A program made the position numbers and the translations under genes. DNA of 64,000 nucleotides from Ruegeria halocynthiae (GTDB lineage: Bacteria > Pseudomonadota > Alphaproteobacteria > Rhodobacterales > Rhodobacteraceae). Numbering within the stretch: position 1 is the first letter of the stretch; each line of letters starts with the position of its first letter. The notes beneath the pieces were generated by a model, which saw only the letters and a list, made by a program, of their open reading frames with translations, was not told the DNA's origin and made no database searches. Of the stretch, positions 9,846-18,663 are shown piece by piece. The stretch lies in assembly GCF_900106805.1 (NCBI RefSeq), contig NZ_FNNP01000001.1:992001-1056000 (forward strand), read 5' to 3'.

Positions 9846-10862
9846 TCAGTTGCCGCCGCGCTGCTGTTGCAGCGTCGCTTGCACCAGATCATAAAGTTCC
9901 TGTGCAGGCAGGCCCTGTGCGGTCATGTCTTCGATCCATTTCGCGCGGATTGGATCGGCGGCTTTGGCGCGGAATTCTTCCAGTACAGCGTCGTCGATCT
10001 CGACCTTTTCAACGCCTTTTTCTGCCAGTACTCCATCCCACTTCTCAAGCAGCCCGCCATAGTTGGCCAGATAATGCGCAATGGCTTCGTCGATCGAGCT
10101 ATCCAGCGCCTCGCGGTGATCCGCAGGAAGGGCTTCATAGGCGTCAATATTCACAACCACCGGGCAGTTCACTGTGCCGGGGTTCAGGTTGGCGGTCCAC
10201 CAATCGGCTTCGTTGATTGTGCCGAAAGACAGATGCGCGTGCTGGGCAAAGGCAACGGTATCAACCACGCCGGACTCCATCGCGTTGTATGCTTCGGTCG
10301 CGGGCACAGATGTCGGGACACCTCCGACCGCCTCGAAGGCCTGCCCCAGCCCACCAGTGGCACGCACACGCATACCTTCAAAATCGGCCAGTTCGTCACG
10401 CGCGTCTCCGGTGCCAACAATATTGTACTGTGGCATCGGCGACGTCATGATGATCCGCGCATTCCATTGCGCCATCTCATCCTTGACCGCAGGATGATCA
10501 TAGACCGCGTGACTGACGGCCACCTCTTCATCCAACGTGTTCACGCCAAGGAAGGGCAGTTCCAGCACAGTAATCGCGCGGTTCTTGTCGCGGTGGTACC
10601 CCGCGCAGAACTGCGCCATCTCAAACGCACCGATCTCGATCCCGTCCAGATTCTCCTTGGGCTTCGACAATCCGCCATAGCTGACATTGATGGTGAAATC
10701 GCCACCGGTTTTCTCGCTGACCAGTTCGGACAGTTTTTCGACATGTTCAGTAAAGGCACGACGCTTGCCCCAGACCGAGGCGTTCCATTCAGTCGCGGCG
10801 GCTTCGGTGACAAACGCCACGCTCAGGGCGGCAAGGGCCGCACCGCTCAACATCTTCTTCAT
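9846..10862 (-). CDS. TRAP transporter periplasmic substrate-binding protein (DctP family)
   Basis: 338 residues with a Sec signal peptide (about 1-23, cut after AAA before TEWNASVWG). The DctP/TRAP-SSP fold is shown by GMRVRATGGLG, which carries the conserved Arg that pairs with a substrate carboxylate, and by VPATEAYNAMESGVVDTVAF. A good ribosome site (AAGGGAGAG) precedes the ATG. First gene of the P-Q-M operon. The carboxylate-binding Arg supports an organic acid ligand; identity unknown. Confidence 0.92.
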   Translation of the reverse strand: MKKMLSGAALAALSVAFVTEAAATEWNASVWGKRRAFTEHVEKLSELVSEKTGGDFTINVSYGGLSKPKENLDGIEIGAFEMAQFCAGYHRDKNRAITVLELPFLGVNTLDEEVAVSHAVYDHPAVKDEMAQWNARIIMTSPMPQYNIVGTGDARDELADFEGMRVRATGGLGQAFEAVGGVPTSVPATEAYNAMESGVVDTVAFAQHAHLSFGTINEADWWTANLNPGTVNCPVVVNIDAYEALPADHREALDSSIDEAIAHYLANYGGLLEKWDGVLAEKGVEKVEIDDAVLEEFRAKAADPIRAKWIEDMTAQGLPAQELYDLVQATLQQQRGGN

Positions 10863-11270
10863 TGTGATCTCTCCCTTAGATGCACCCCCTATCGAGGCGC
10901 TTGAAAGAGAAGCTAGCGCCTAGTCAGGAAACTGCCAACCCCTGGCTAGAGAAGCTGCGTTACCGCAACCAATCCAAGAGAACAAAGTGCGGGCATGAAC
11001 TACAGCGTCAGAACCGATCCGTTGAGCGGAAAGATCGTTACACACACCATGTTGTTTTAAATATATATTTGCGATCAAACTCCAAAAATTTGACAATAGT
11101 CGTGCAAATTCTGAAATTTATTTACAAAGAAGTTCAAGGATTATCGCAATTTATTTATTTCTTTTCTGATCTCCGTATTATTCAACTCGGGGAGGAAACG
11201 GATCGACATTACCCGATCGCCGGGCATTATCGATCCTATGTAATCCAGTCCAGAGGGAGGAGCCTCAAAA
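10863..11270. other. 408-base gene-free region between divergent dctP-like gene and acs
   Basis: No convincing gene. The dctP-proximal part has a perfect inverted repeat AGGCGCT (10895-10901) / AGCGCCT (10915-10921), a possible operator. Bases 11050-11170 are much more AT-rich than the surroundings and probably hold the acs promoter; a TTGACA occurs at 11090-11095 but no good -10 box is found at 17 bases. A nested hairpin lies at 11200-11236 in the presumed acs leader. A GGGGAGGAA ribosome-site-like run at 11189 has no start codon at a suitable distance. Confidence 0.6.
11200..11236 (+). promoter_or_regulatory. Nested hairpin in the acs 5' leader
   Basis: GGATCGA (11200-11206), CATTA, CCCG, loop ATCGC, CGGG, CATTA, TCGATCC (11230-11236). 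Both arms are perfect and the two CATTA internal-loop strands are identical. It ends 34 bases before the acs ATG. It could be an RNA element or an operator; no function is proven. Confidence 0.45.
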
Positions 11271-13235
11271 ATGACCACCGCTGCCCAGGCAGATGCCAAG
11301 ACCTATCCGCCATCCGCAGAAACCGTCGCTCAGGCGCATGTTGACGCCGACAAGTACACAGATATGTACGCGGCTTCAGTCAACAACCCCGAGGCGTTCT
11401 GGGACGAACAGGGCAAGCGGGTTGACTGGATCAAGCCCTATACTCAGGTCAAGGACGTCGATTACAGCTTTGGTTCGGTTGGCATCAACTGGTATGCTGA
11501 CGGTACGCTGAACGTTTCGGCCAACTGTCTTGATCGTCACTTGAAAAGCCGGGGCGATCAGACGGCCATCATCTGGGAGCCGGATGATCCAAATGATGCG
11601 GCCCAGCATATCTCTTACGCCGAACTGCACCGCCGCACCTGCCGGATGGCCAATATTCTGGAATCCATGGGCGTTCGCAAAGGCGACCGTGTGGTCATCT
11701 ACCTGCCGATGATCCCCGAAGCCGCTTATGCGATGCTGGCCTGTGCAAGAATTGGCGCGATCCATTCGATCGTCTTTGCTGGCTTCTCGCCGGACGCGCT
11801 GGCGGCCCGGGTCAATGGCTGCGACGCAAAGGTCGTGATTACTGCAGATGAAGCCCCGCGTGGCGGTCGCAAGACGCCGCTGAAATCCAACGCTGACGCC
11901 GCCCTGCTACACTGCAAGGACACAGTGAAATGTCTGGTGGTCAAGCGTACAGGCGGCCAAACCACTTGGATCGCCGACCGTGACTATGACTACAATGAAA
12001 TGGCGCTTGAAGCGGATGACTATTGCGCGCCCGCCGAGATGAGCGCCGAGGATCCGCTGTTCATTCTGTATACTTCGGGCTCGACAGGTCAGCCAAAAGG
12101 TGTCGTGCACACGACCGGTGGCTATCTGGTCTATGCCGCGATGACCCATGAAATCACTTTCGACTATCACGAAGGCGATATCTACTGGTGTACCGCTGAC
12201 GTGGGCTGGGTCACCGGCCACAGCTATATCGTCTATGGCCCCCTGGCCAATGGTGCGACCACGCTGATGTTCGAAGGTGTGCCGACCTATCCTGATGCCA
12301 GCCGATTCTGGCAGGTCTGTGAAAAGCACAAGGTGAACCAGTTTTATACGGCGCCCACCGCGCTGCGCGCCCTGATGGGCCAAGGCAACGAGTGGGTCGA
12401 GAAGTGTGACCTGAGCGATCTGCGTATCTTGGGCACCGTCGGAGAACCAATCAATCCCGAAGCCTGGAACTGGTACAACGAAGTTATCGGCGGCGGACGT
12501 TGCCCCATCGTGGACACATGGTGGCAAACTGAAACCGGTGGTCACCTGATGACCCCCCTGCCCGGTGCCCATGCGATGAAGCCCGGCTCGGCCATGAAGC
12601 CGTTCTTCGGTATCGAGCCGGTGGTTCTGGACCCCCAGTCCGGCGTCGAGATCGAAGGCAATGGCGTCGAAGGCGTTCTTTGTATCAAAGACAGCTGGCC
12701 CGGTCAGATGCGTACCGTCTGGGGCGATCATGAGCGGTTCGAGAAGACCTATTTCTCGGATTACAAAGGTTACTATTTCACCGGGGACGGTTGCCGCCGC
12801 GATGAAGACGGTGACTATTGGATTACTGGCCGCGTCGACGACGTGATCAACGTCTCGGGTCACCGAATGGGCACTGCTGAAGTGGAAAGTGCGCTGGTCG
12901 CTCATGTCGCAGTGGCCGAGGCTGCCGTTGTCGGCTACCCCCATGAAATCAAAGGGCAAGGCATCTATTGCTACGTCACTCTGATGAATGATCGTGAGCC
13001 TTCGGATGAGTTGCTGAAAGAGCTGCGTACCTGGGTCCGGACAGAAATCGGCCCGATTGCCAGCCCGGATGTGATCCAGTGGGCCCCTGGCCTACCCAAG
13101 ACCCGTTCGGGAAAGATCATGCGCCGTATCCTGCGCAAGATCGCCGAGAACGACTTTGGCTCGCTGGGTGACACGTCGACCCTGGCCGATCCTTCGGTGG
13201 TCGAAGACCTGATCGAAAACCGAGCGAGCAAGTGA
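11271..13235 (+). CDS. acs: Acetyl-CoA synthetase
   Basis: 654 residues, the usual length for AMP-forming acetyl-CoA synthetase. The AMP-binding motif [12 protein letters not shown] is near residue 267, followed by the [10 protein letters not shown] motif, and [11 protein letters not shown] near the C terminus with Lys615 as the conserved catalytic lysine that is acetylated for control in this family. Strong ribosome site GAGGGAGGAG before the ATG. It converts acetate, ATP and CoA to acetyl-CoA, AMP and PPi. The adenylate kinase gene follows 7 bases downstream, which can return the AMP to ADP, and a symporter pair follows, so the operon looks built for acetate use. Confidence 0.97.
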   Translation: MTTAAQADAKTYPPSAETVAQAHVDADKYTDMYAASVNNPEAFWDEQGKRVDWIKPYTQVKDVDYSFGSVGINWYADGTLNVSANCLDRHLKSRGDQTAIIWEPDDPNDAAQHISYAELHRRTCRMANILESMGVRKGDRVVIYLPMIPEAAYAMLACARIGAIHSIVFAGFSPDALAARVNGCDAKVVITADEAPRGGRKTPLKSNADAALLHCKDTVKCLVVKRTGGQTTWIADRDYDYNEMALEADDYCAPAEMSAEDPLFILYTSGSTGQPKGVVHTTGGYLVYAAMTHEITFDYHEGDIYWCTADVGWVTGHSYIVYGPLANGATTLMFEGVPTYPDASRFWQVCEKHKVNQFYTAPTALRALMGQGNEWVEKCDLSDLRILGTVGEPINPEAWNWYNEVIGGGRCPIVDTWWQTETGGHLMTPLPGAHAMKPGSAMKPFFGIEPVVLDPQSGVEIEGNGVEGVLCIKDSWPGQMRTVWGDHERFEKTYFSDYKGYYFTGDGCRRDEDGDYWITGRVDDVINVSGHRMGTAEVESALVAHVAVAEAAVVGYPHEIKGQGIYCYVTLMNDREPSDELLKELRTWVRTEIGPIASPDVIQWAPGLPKTRSGKIMRRILRKIAENDFGSLGDTSTLADPSVVEDLIENRASK

Positions 13236-13242
13236 GGGTGTG

Positions 13243-13926
13243 ATGGACGCTGCCACGACCATATCTCCCGCTGTTCTCATCCTTCTCGGCCCTCCGGGCG
13301 CCGGGAAGGGCACTCAAGCGCGTATGCTGGAAGACAAGTTCGGACTGGTCCAGCTCAGCACCGGGGATCTGCTGCGTGATGCCGTGGCCGCGGGTACCGA
13401 AGCTGGCCAAGCAGCGAAGGCTGTGATGGAGGCCGGCGATCTGGTCAGCGACGGGATCGTCATTGCCATCTTACGCGACCGAATGGCCCAACCTGATTGC
13501 GCCAAAGGCGTCATTCTGGACGGTTTTCCGCGCACAACGATTCAGGCAGAGGCATTGGATGGCTTGCTGGTGGCCAGCGATCAAAAGATCGACGCCGCTA
13601 TCAGCTTGCAGGTTGAAGACGCAGAAATGGTGATCCGCATCTCGGGCCGCTATACCTGCGCGGGCTGCGGCGAAGGGTTTCACGACACGTTCAAGATACC
13701 GGCAAAAGACGGCAAATGCGACAAATGCGGACATACCGAATTCAATCGTCGTGCGGATGACAATGCCGAAACGGTTGCCTCGCGTCTGGCCGCGTATCAC
13801 GCGCAGACCGCGCCATTGATTGACTACTATCAGGCTCAGGGCGTGCTGAAGGGCATCGATGCCATGGGACAGATCGACGACATCGCTCAGGACCTGCAAG
13901 GGCTTGTAAGCGAAGTGATGAACTAA
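13243..13926 (+). CDS. adk: Adenylate kinase with zinc-binding lid
   Basis: 227 residues from the ATG at 13243 (an in-frame GTG is directly upstream at 13240). P-loop GPPGAGKGTQ near residues 16-25, the NMP-binding region LSTGDLLRDAV, and LDGFPRTTIQAEAL. The lid is the long form with four metal-ligand candidates, CAGC and CDKC, as in zinc-binding adenylate kinases. Reaction: AMP plus ATP to two ADP. This may be a second adenylate kinase beside the ribosomal-operon copy typical of alphaproteobacteria; its place 7 bases after acs suggests recycling of AMP from acetate activation. Confidence 0.94.
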   Translation: MDAATTISPAVLILLGPPGAGKGTQARMLEDKFGLVQLSTGDLLRDAVAAGTEAGQAAKAVMEAGDLVSDGIVIAILRDRMAQPDCAKGVILDGFPRTTIQAEALDGLLVASDQKIDAAISLQVEDAEMVIRISGRYTCAGCGEGFHDTFKIPAKDGKCDKCGHTEFNRRADDNAETVASRLAAYHAQTAPLIDYYQAQGVLKGIDAMGQIDDIAQDLQGLVSEVMN

Positions 13927-13955
13927 GGGGAGGAGAGAGGCCCGAGGGCCTCCCC
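13927..13955 (+). terminator. Possible hairpin terminator or attenuator after adk
   Basis: GAGGCC (13937-13942), loop CGAG, GGCCTC (13947-13952) directly after the adk stop. GGGGAGG (13927-13933) and CCTCCCC (13949-13955) offer an alternative pairing. It is followed by CCCTAC with no T tract, so intrinsic termination is doubtful. Confidence 0.4.
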
Positions 13956-13980
13956 CTACAACCGAATACTTCAATGGACC

Positions 13981-14078
13981 CGCCTTGGCGGACCAGAGGA
14001 GTCTTGCCTGATGCCACACGGCAGCAGGCACAATCGAGAAGCGGCCCACCGCACTGGAGGAGTTGGGCAATGGGCCGC
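13981..14078 (+). promoter_or_regulatory. Structured leader upstream of the DUF4212/symporter genes
   Basis: Three hairpins in a row. CGCC-TT-GGCG at 13981-13990. TGCCTG-A-TGCC (14005-14015), loop ACAC, GGCA-G-CAGGCA (14020-14030), with one A/G mismatch. GCGGCCCA (14041-14048) pairing with TGGGCCGC (14071-14078) around a 22-base loop that contains GGAGGAG. The ribosome site GAAGGAGGAA for the next gene follows. An RNA-level switch or processing site is possible; not proven. Confidence 0.45.
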
Positions 14079-14107
14079 CCTAGAGGGAAGCGAAGGAGGA
14101 ACCCGCG

Positions 14108-14392
14108 ATGGCGGATCATTCAACAAACTCCGCGCAGACTGCCGAAGCCGACAAGGGCTATTGGCAGGCCAATCTGCGCCTCATTTACATCAGCCTCGTG
14201 ATCTGGGCGCTGGTGTCTTTTGGATTCGGCATTCTGCTGCGTCCATTGCTGTCCGGCATAGCAGTTGGCGGCACCGATCTGGGCTTTTGGTTCGCTCAGC
14301 AAGGATCAATCCTGGTCTTTCTGGTGCTGATCTTCAACTACGCCTGGCGCATGAACAAGTTGGACGCCGAATTTGGCGTGGATGAGGAGTAA
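14108..14392 (+). CDS. DUF4212 small subunit of a sodium:solute symporter
   Basis: 94 residues with two hydrophobic helices (about 25-47 and 60-80) and the family ending NYAWRMNKLDAEFGVDEE. DUF4212 proteins are always found just before a VC_2705-type sodium:solute symporter and are thought to be its small subunit. The symporter starts 5 bases downstream. Good ribosome site (GAAGGAGGA) before ATG. Confidence 0.9.
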   Translation: MADHSTNSAQTAEADKGYWQANLRLIYISLVIWALVSFGFGILLRPLLSGIAVGGTDLGFWFAQQGSILVFLVLIFNYAWRMNKLDAEFGVDEE

Positions 14393-14397
14393 GCGGA

Positions 14398-16182
14398 ATG
14401 GACCAGTTTACCATTAACCTGCTCTTTGTCGGCGCGAGTTTTGCGCTGTACATCGGCATTGCGATTTGGGCCCGCGCGGGTTCCACATCGGAATTCTACG
14501 CCGCCGGTCGCGGCATTCACCCGGTCACCAACGGTATGGCGACAGCGGCAGACTGGATGTCTGCGGCCTCGTTCATCTCGATGGCGGGTCTGATTGCCTT
14601 TACCGGCTATGACAACTCAACCTTCCTTATGGGTTGGACTGGCGGTTATGTGCTGCTGGCTCTGCTGCTTGCGCCTTATCTGCGTAAGTTCGGCAAATAC
14701 ACCGTGTCGGAATTCATCGGTGATCGCTTCTACAGCCAGACCGCACGTATCGTTGCTGTGATCTGTCTGATCGTTGCATCGGTGACCTACGTTATTGGTC
14801 AGATGACAGGCGTCGGTGTGGCCTTTGGCCGCTTCCTTGAGGTATCCAACACCTCGGGCCTGTTGATCGGTGCTGCGGTTGTGTTCGCCTACGCGGTGTT
14901 TGGTGGGATGAAGGGCGTGACCTACACTCAGGTCGCTCAGTACTGCGTGCTGATCACCGCCTACACCATCCCGGCGATCTTCATCTCGTTGCAGCTGACC
15001 GGCACGCCGGTTCCGGCGCTGGGTCTGTTTGGTGACACCGCAAGCGGTGAACCCCTGCTGACCAAGCTGGATGCAATCGTGACCGAGCTGGGCTTCAATG
15101 AGTACACAGCCCACCACTCGAACACGCTGAACATGGTGCTGTTCACCCTGTCGCTGATGATCGGTACTGCGGGTCTGCCGCACGTCATCATGCGCTTCTT
15201 CACCGTTCCCAAGGTATCTGACGCACGTTGGTCGGCTGGCTGGGCACTGGTATTCATCGCACTGCTGTACCTGACCGCCCCTGCGGTTGGTGCCATGGCG
15301 CGTCTGAACATCAGTGACATGATGTGGCCCAATGGCGGCATCGAAGGTGGTGCTGTATCGGTCGAGGATATCGACAACGATCCGCGCTATGACTGGATGG
15401 CCACGTGGCAGAAAACCGGTCTTCTGGATTGGGAAGACAAGAACGGCGACGGCAAAATCCAGTACTACAACGACAAGTCCGATGCCATGACCGCCATCGC
15501 GGAAGAAAAGGGCTGGGTTGGAAACGAGTTGACCAAGTTCAACCGTGATATCCTGGTTCTGGCCAACCCCGAGATTGCCAACCTGCCGGGTTGGGTGATC
15601 GGTCTGGTCGCTGCTGGTGGTCTTGCGGCCGCTCTGTCGACCGCTGCGGGCCTGTTGCTGGCGATATCGTCGGCTGTGTCCCACGACCTTGTCAAAGGTG
15701 CAATCAACCCGTCGATCTCTGAAAAGGGTGAACTGCTGGCGGCGCGGATTGCCATGGCTGTAGCTATCGTTGTCGCTACCTATCTGGGTCTCAACCCTCC
15801 GGGTTTTGCGGCGCAGACGGTTGCCTTGGCCTTCGGTCTGGCGGCTGCTTCGATCTTCCCGGCGCTGATGATGGGGATCTTCTCGACCCGCATCAACAAC
15901 ACCGGTGCGGTCGCAGGTATGCTGGCTGGTCTGACGGTAACCTTGGTCTACATCTTCCTGCACAAGGGCTGGCTGTTCATTCCGGGCACCAACTCGTTCA
16001 CCGATGCTGACCCGCTGCTGGGTCCGATCAAGTCGACCTCGTTCGGCGCCATCGGTGCGATGATCAACTTCGGCGTTGCATACGTCGTCGCCGGTATGAC
16101 GAAAGAGACTCCGCCAGAGATCGTGGAATTGGTCGAAAGCGTTCGCATACCCCGTGGCGCGGGCGCAGCTCAGAATAAATGA
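14398..16182 (+). CDS. Sodium:solute symporter large subunit, VC_2705 subfamily (acetate permease-like)
   Basis: 594 residues, SSS family with about 13 membrane helices. ActP-like stretches include SEFYAAGRGIHPVTNGMATA, FISMAGLIAF, GVTYTQVAQYCVLI and GGLAAALSTAAGLLLAISSA. The subfamily is marked by an extra soluble loop (about residues 320-385) that here carries an EF-hand-like sequence, DKNGDGKIQYYN at residues 347-358. It probably imports acetate or another short monocarboxylate with sodium; the acs-adk pair upstream supports this, but the substrate is inferred. Confidence 0.9.
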   Translation: MDQFTINLLFVGASFALYIGIAIWARAGSTSEFYAAGRGIHPVTNGMATAADWMSAASFISMAGLIAFTGYDNSTFLMGWTGGYVLLALLLAPYLRKFGKYTVSEFIGDRFYSQTARIVAVICLIVASVTYVIGQMTGVGVAFGRFLEVSNTSGLLIGAAVVFAYAVFGGMKGVTYTQVAQYCVLITAYTIPAIFISLQLTGTPVPALGLFGDTASGEPLLTKLDAIVTELGFNEYTAHHSNTLNMVLFTLSLMIGTAGLPHVIMRFFTVPKVSDARWSAGWALVFIALLYLTAPAVGAMARLNISDMMWPNGGIEGGAVSVEDIDNDPRYDWMATWQKTGLLDWEDKNGDGKIQYYNDKSDAMTAIAEEKGWVGNELTKFNRDILVLANPEIANLPGWVIGLVAAGGLAAALSTAAGLLLAISSAVSHDLVKGAINPSISEKGELLAARIAMAVAIVVATYLGLNPPGFAAQTVALAFGLAAASIFPALMMGIFSTRINNTGAVAGMLAGLTVTLVYIFLHKGWLFIPGTNSFTDADPLLGPIKSTSFGAIGAMINFGVAYVVAGMTKETPPEIVELVESVRIPRGAGAAQNK

Positions 16183-16187
16183 GCATG

Positions 16188-16224
16188 ATGCGGCAAATGG
16201 TTAGCTTCTATGTGCCGCATTTTT
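16188..16224 (+). terminator. First of two tandem terminators after the symporter
   Basis: ATGCGGCA (16188-16195), 17-base loop, TGCCGCAT (16213-16220), then TTTT. Perfect 8-bp stem five bases after the stop codon. Confidence 0.75.
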
Positions 16225-16236
16225 CGATCTACTGTT

Positions 16237-16267
16237 CCCGCCCGGCATACCACCGGGCGGGCTTTTT
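16237..16267 (+). terminator. Second tandem terminator after the symporter
   Basis: CCCGCCCGG (16237-16245), loop CATACCA, CCGGGCGGG (16253-16261), then CTTTTTC. A strong intrinsic terminator lying 14 bases before the ribosome site of the next gene. It separates the symporter from the nucleotidyltransferase gene, so the latter needs read-through or a promoter within this short gap. Confidence 0.85.
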
Positions 16268-16291
16268 CAACCAGAAGTTCAGGAGTCTTTG

Positions 16292-18115
16292 ATGCCCCTG
16301 TCCCACGATCAGATCACCCGGTTTCTGAAATCCGTACACCCCTATGACGCCTTGCCGTCCGAGGTATTGGACAATCTGGCAAAGTCGATTGAAGTTTGGG
16401 AGGTCGATACGGACCACCCGATTTACGAACTGGGCAACGCCATGCCTGGCGTGTTTGTGATTTATGAAGGACAGGTAGAAATCACCGATGAGAACGGCGC
16501 TGTCGTCTCTCATCTGGGTTTGCGCAATTCTTTTGGTGAGCGGGGCTTGCTCAGAGACGGGAAAGCCGCGACCAAAGCACGTACACACACACCGTCAGTT
16601 CTGATCGTGTTGCCGCCAAAATTGGTACGAGAGCTGATTGAGACGCACGACGTCGTTTCGAAATTCTTCAACAGATCCCGTGCTCCGCGTGCGGCACAGC
16701 ACTCACTGGCAACAAGCCGCATCGATACGTTGATGACGCGGAACCCGGCCACCTGTTCGCCAGAAACCACTGTACAACAAGCCGCCCAGCTTATGCGCGA
16801 CCGTGGAATATCTTCGCTCTGCATTACTCAGGGGGACAGTCTTCGCGGTATCGCAACCGTACGTGATCTATCGGGCAAGGTGGTCGCTGACGCCCTGCCC
16901 CCTTCTACACAGATCGATCGGATCATGACCCAGGATCCGATCACTCTCTCGCCAGCAGATATCGGCTCGGATGTACTGCACGCGATGATGGAGCGGAACA
17001 TCGGCCATATCCCCATCGCAGAAGGTGGCCGTTTGATCGGGATGGTGACCCAGACCGACCTGACGCATTATCAAGCTGTCAGCTCAGCCGAGTTGGTCCG
17101 CCGGGTCGCGCGGGCGGACAATGCCGAAGAGATGGCGCTTGTCACCGCCGAAATTCCGCAACTTCTGGTCCAACTCGTTGCAGGTGGGAACCGGCATGAG
17201 ATCGTGACCCGCTTGATCACGGATATTGCTGATACGGCCACGCGCCGACTTTTGCATTTGGCTGAGGTCAAATTGGGCTCGCCTCCGGTGCCGTACCTCT
17301 GGCTCGCCTGCGGCTCGCAAGGTCGGCAGGAGCAGACTGGCGTTTCAGATCAGGACAACTGCCTGATCCTGGATAACAGTGTGAGCGATCAGGACATGGC
17401 CTATTTTTCCAAGTTGGCGAAATTTGTCTCGGATGGGCTGGACACCTGCGGGTACTTTTACTGCCCCGGCGACATGATGGCCACAAACCCGCGTTGGTGT
17501 CAGCCAGTCCGAGTGTGGCAAGACTATTTCAGCGGTTGGATCGCCAAGCCCGATCCTGAAGCACAGATGTTGGCCTCGGTCATGTTCGATCTACGCCCAA
17601 TCGGGGGCAGCTTCGATCTATTCACTGAACTACAGTCCGAAACATTGGCCATTGCCAGTGCAAACTCGATCTTCGTGGCACACATGATTTCGAATTCGTT
17701 AAAACACACACCACCCTTGGGCTTGTTGCGTGGCTTCGCAACGATCCGCTCGGGCGAGCATCGCAACACGCTGGACCTCAAGCACAATGGCGTTGTCCCG
17801 GTGGTTGATCTGGCACGCATCTACAGCCTTCAGGGTAAGCTACCCGAGGCCAACACGCGCGCTCGCCTGAGCGCTGCAGAGGCCGCAGGGGTCCTGAGCG
17901 CATCAGGTGCGAGCGATCTATTGGACGCCTACGATCTGATCGCCGAGACGCGGTTGGAACATCAGGTCAGACTGGTAAAATCCGACAACCCGCCAGACAA
18001 TTATCTGCCCCCAACCGCCCTTTCAGATTTTGAGCGAAGTCATCTCCGCGACGCCTTTGTCGTGGTAAAAACGATGCAATCGGCGGTAGGACATGGCAAA
18101 GGAATGCTGGGCTGA
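16292..18115 (+). CDS. cNMP-binding / CBS-pair / DUF294 nucleotidyltransferase-like signalling protein
   Basis: 607 residues from the ATG at 16292 with AGGAG 6 bases upstream. Domains in order: a cyclic-nucleotide-binding fold (about 10-125), a CBS pair (about 143-266, with two LMTRNP / IMTQDP repeats), a DUF294 nucleotidyltransferase-like domain with GSQGRQEQTG and SDQDNCLIL (about 340-365), and a DUF294 C-terminal domain. DUF294 resembles the uridylyl-transferase part of GlnD. In many proteobacteria this gene sits beside VC_2705-type symporters and a DnaQ-like exonuclease, as here. Its target protein is unknown; a sensor that modifies a partner in response to nucleotide state is an inference. 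Confidence 0.88.
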   Translation: MPLSHDQITRFLKSVHPYDALPSEVLDNLAKSIEVWEVDTDHPIYELGNAMPGVFVIYEGQVEITDENGAVVSHLGLRNSFGERGLLRDGKAATKARTHTPSVLIVLPPKLVRELIETHDVVSKFFNRSRAPRAAQHSLATSRIDTLMTRNPATCSPETTVQQAAQLMRDRGISSLCITQGDSLRGIATVRDLSGKVVADALPPSTQIDRIMTQDPITLSPADIGSDVLHAMMERNIGHIPIAEGGRLIGMVTQTDLTHYQAVSSAELVRRVARADNAEEMALVTAEIPQLLVQLVAGGNRHEIVTRLITDIADTATRRLLHLAEVKLGSPPVPYLWLACGSQGRQEQTGVSDQDNCLILDNSVSDQDMAYFSKLAKFVSDGLDTCGYFYCPGDMMATNPRWCQPVRVWQDYFSGWIAKPDPEAQMLASVMFDLRPIGGSFDLFTELQSETLAIASANSIFVAHMISNSLKHTPPLGLLRGFATIRSGEHRNTLDLKHNGVVPVVDLARIYSLQGKLPEANTRARLSAAEAAGVLSASGASDLLDAYDLIAETRLEHQVRLVKSDNPPDNYLPPTALSDFERSHLRDAFVVVKTMQSAVGHGKGMLG

Positions 18116-18142
18116 TGAAAGCCTGAACAACGGAGAGACAAT

Positions 18143-18661
18143 ATGTTTCTGGAACTGATCGGCACAGTCTTTGCAGGTTTTGCCTTCGCCGGCGTCGTCA
18201 TGGTGCTGAACAAGTTGACCGGAGGCCGCTTACCGAAATGGGCCGCCCCGGTTGCTGCGGGCGTTGGGATGATCGCGATGACGATCTCAAGCGAATATTC
18301 CTGGTATGATCGTACCCGGGGCCAGTTGCCCGACAGCTTGGCTATTGTTCAGAAAGTTGAAAGCCGGGCATTCTACAGACCTTGGACCTATGCGGTACCC
18401 TTCGTAGACCGGTTTGCCGCAATAGATACAATTTCCGTTCGCACCAATGAAAACCTGCCAGATCAACGCCTTGTTGACCTCTATTTCTTTGGTCGCTGGG
18501 CACCACAGTCGATGGTTCCCGTCGCCGTAAACTGTGCCCAGAACACCCGCGCCAATCTGGCCGACGGAGCCGACTTTGCCGATGACGGGCAGTTGCAGAA
18601 CGCCGAATGGATCGAAGCCCCAGCCGACGACCCAGTGATCCGAGCCACTTGCGAGGCCTAA
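18143..18661 (+). CDS. Small membrane protein of unknown function in the symporter/exonuclease cluster
   Basis: 172 residues. Two hydrophobic helices near the N terminus (about 5-25 and 34-49), then a soluble domain with YDRTRGQLPDSLAIVQKVES and RAFYRPWTYAVPFVDRFAAID. Not assigned to a named family from memory. It is 27 bases after the nucleotidyltransferase-like gene and 2 bases before the exonuclease gene, so it is cotranscribed and probably works with the membrane-bound exonuclease. Confidence 0.8.
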   Translation: MFLELIGTVFAGFAFAGVVMVLNKLTGGRLPKWAAPVAAGVGMIAMTISSEYSWYDRTRGQLPDSLAIVQKVESRAFYRPWTYAVPFVDRFAAIDTISVRTNENLPDQRLVDLYFFGRWAPQSMVPVAVNCAQNTRANLADGADFADDGQLQNAEWIEAPADDPVIRATCEA

Positions 18662-18663
18662 CC

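Noticed and set aside
9774..10904. Long open frame on the plus strand opposite the TRAP binding protein gene
   Set aside because: It mirrors the high-GC third-position pattern of dctP, has no family features and no ribosome site, while the minus-strand gene has a signal peptide and conserved motifs.
10880..11344. Open frame across the dctP-acs gap
   Set aside because: Runs through the AT-rich promoter region and into acs in another frame; composition unlike a protein and no ribosome site.
11907..12959. 350-codon open frame antisense to acs
   Set aside because: Lies fully within the conserved acetyl-CoA synthetase gene and shows no protein-like motifs.
14617..15963. 448-codon open frame antisense to the symporter
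   Set aside because: Sequence is Gln/His/Arg-rich with no recognisable domain; it is a shadow of the real gene.
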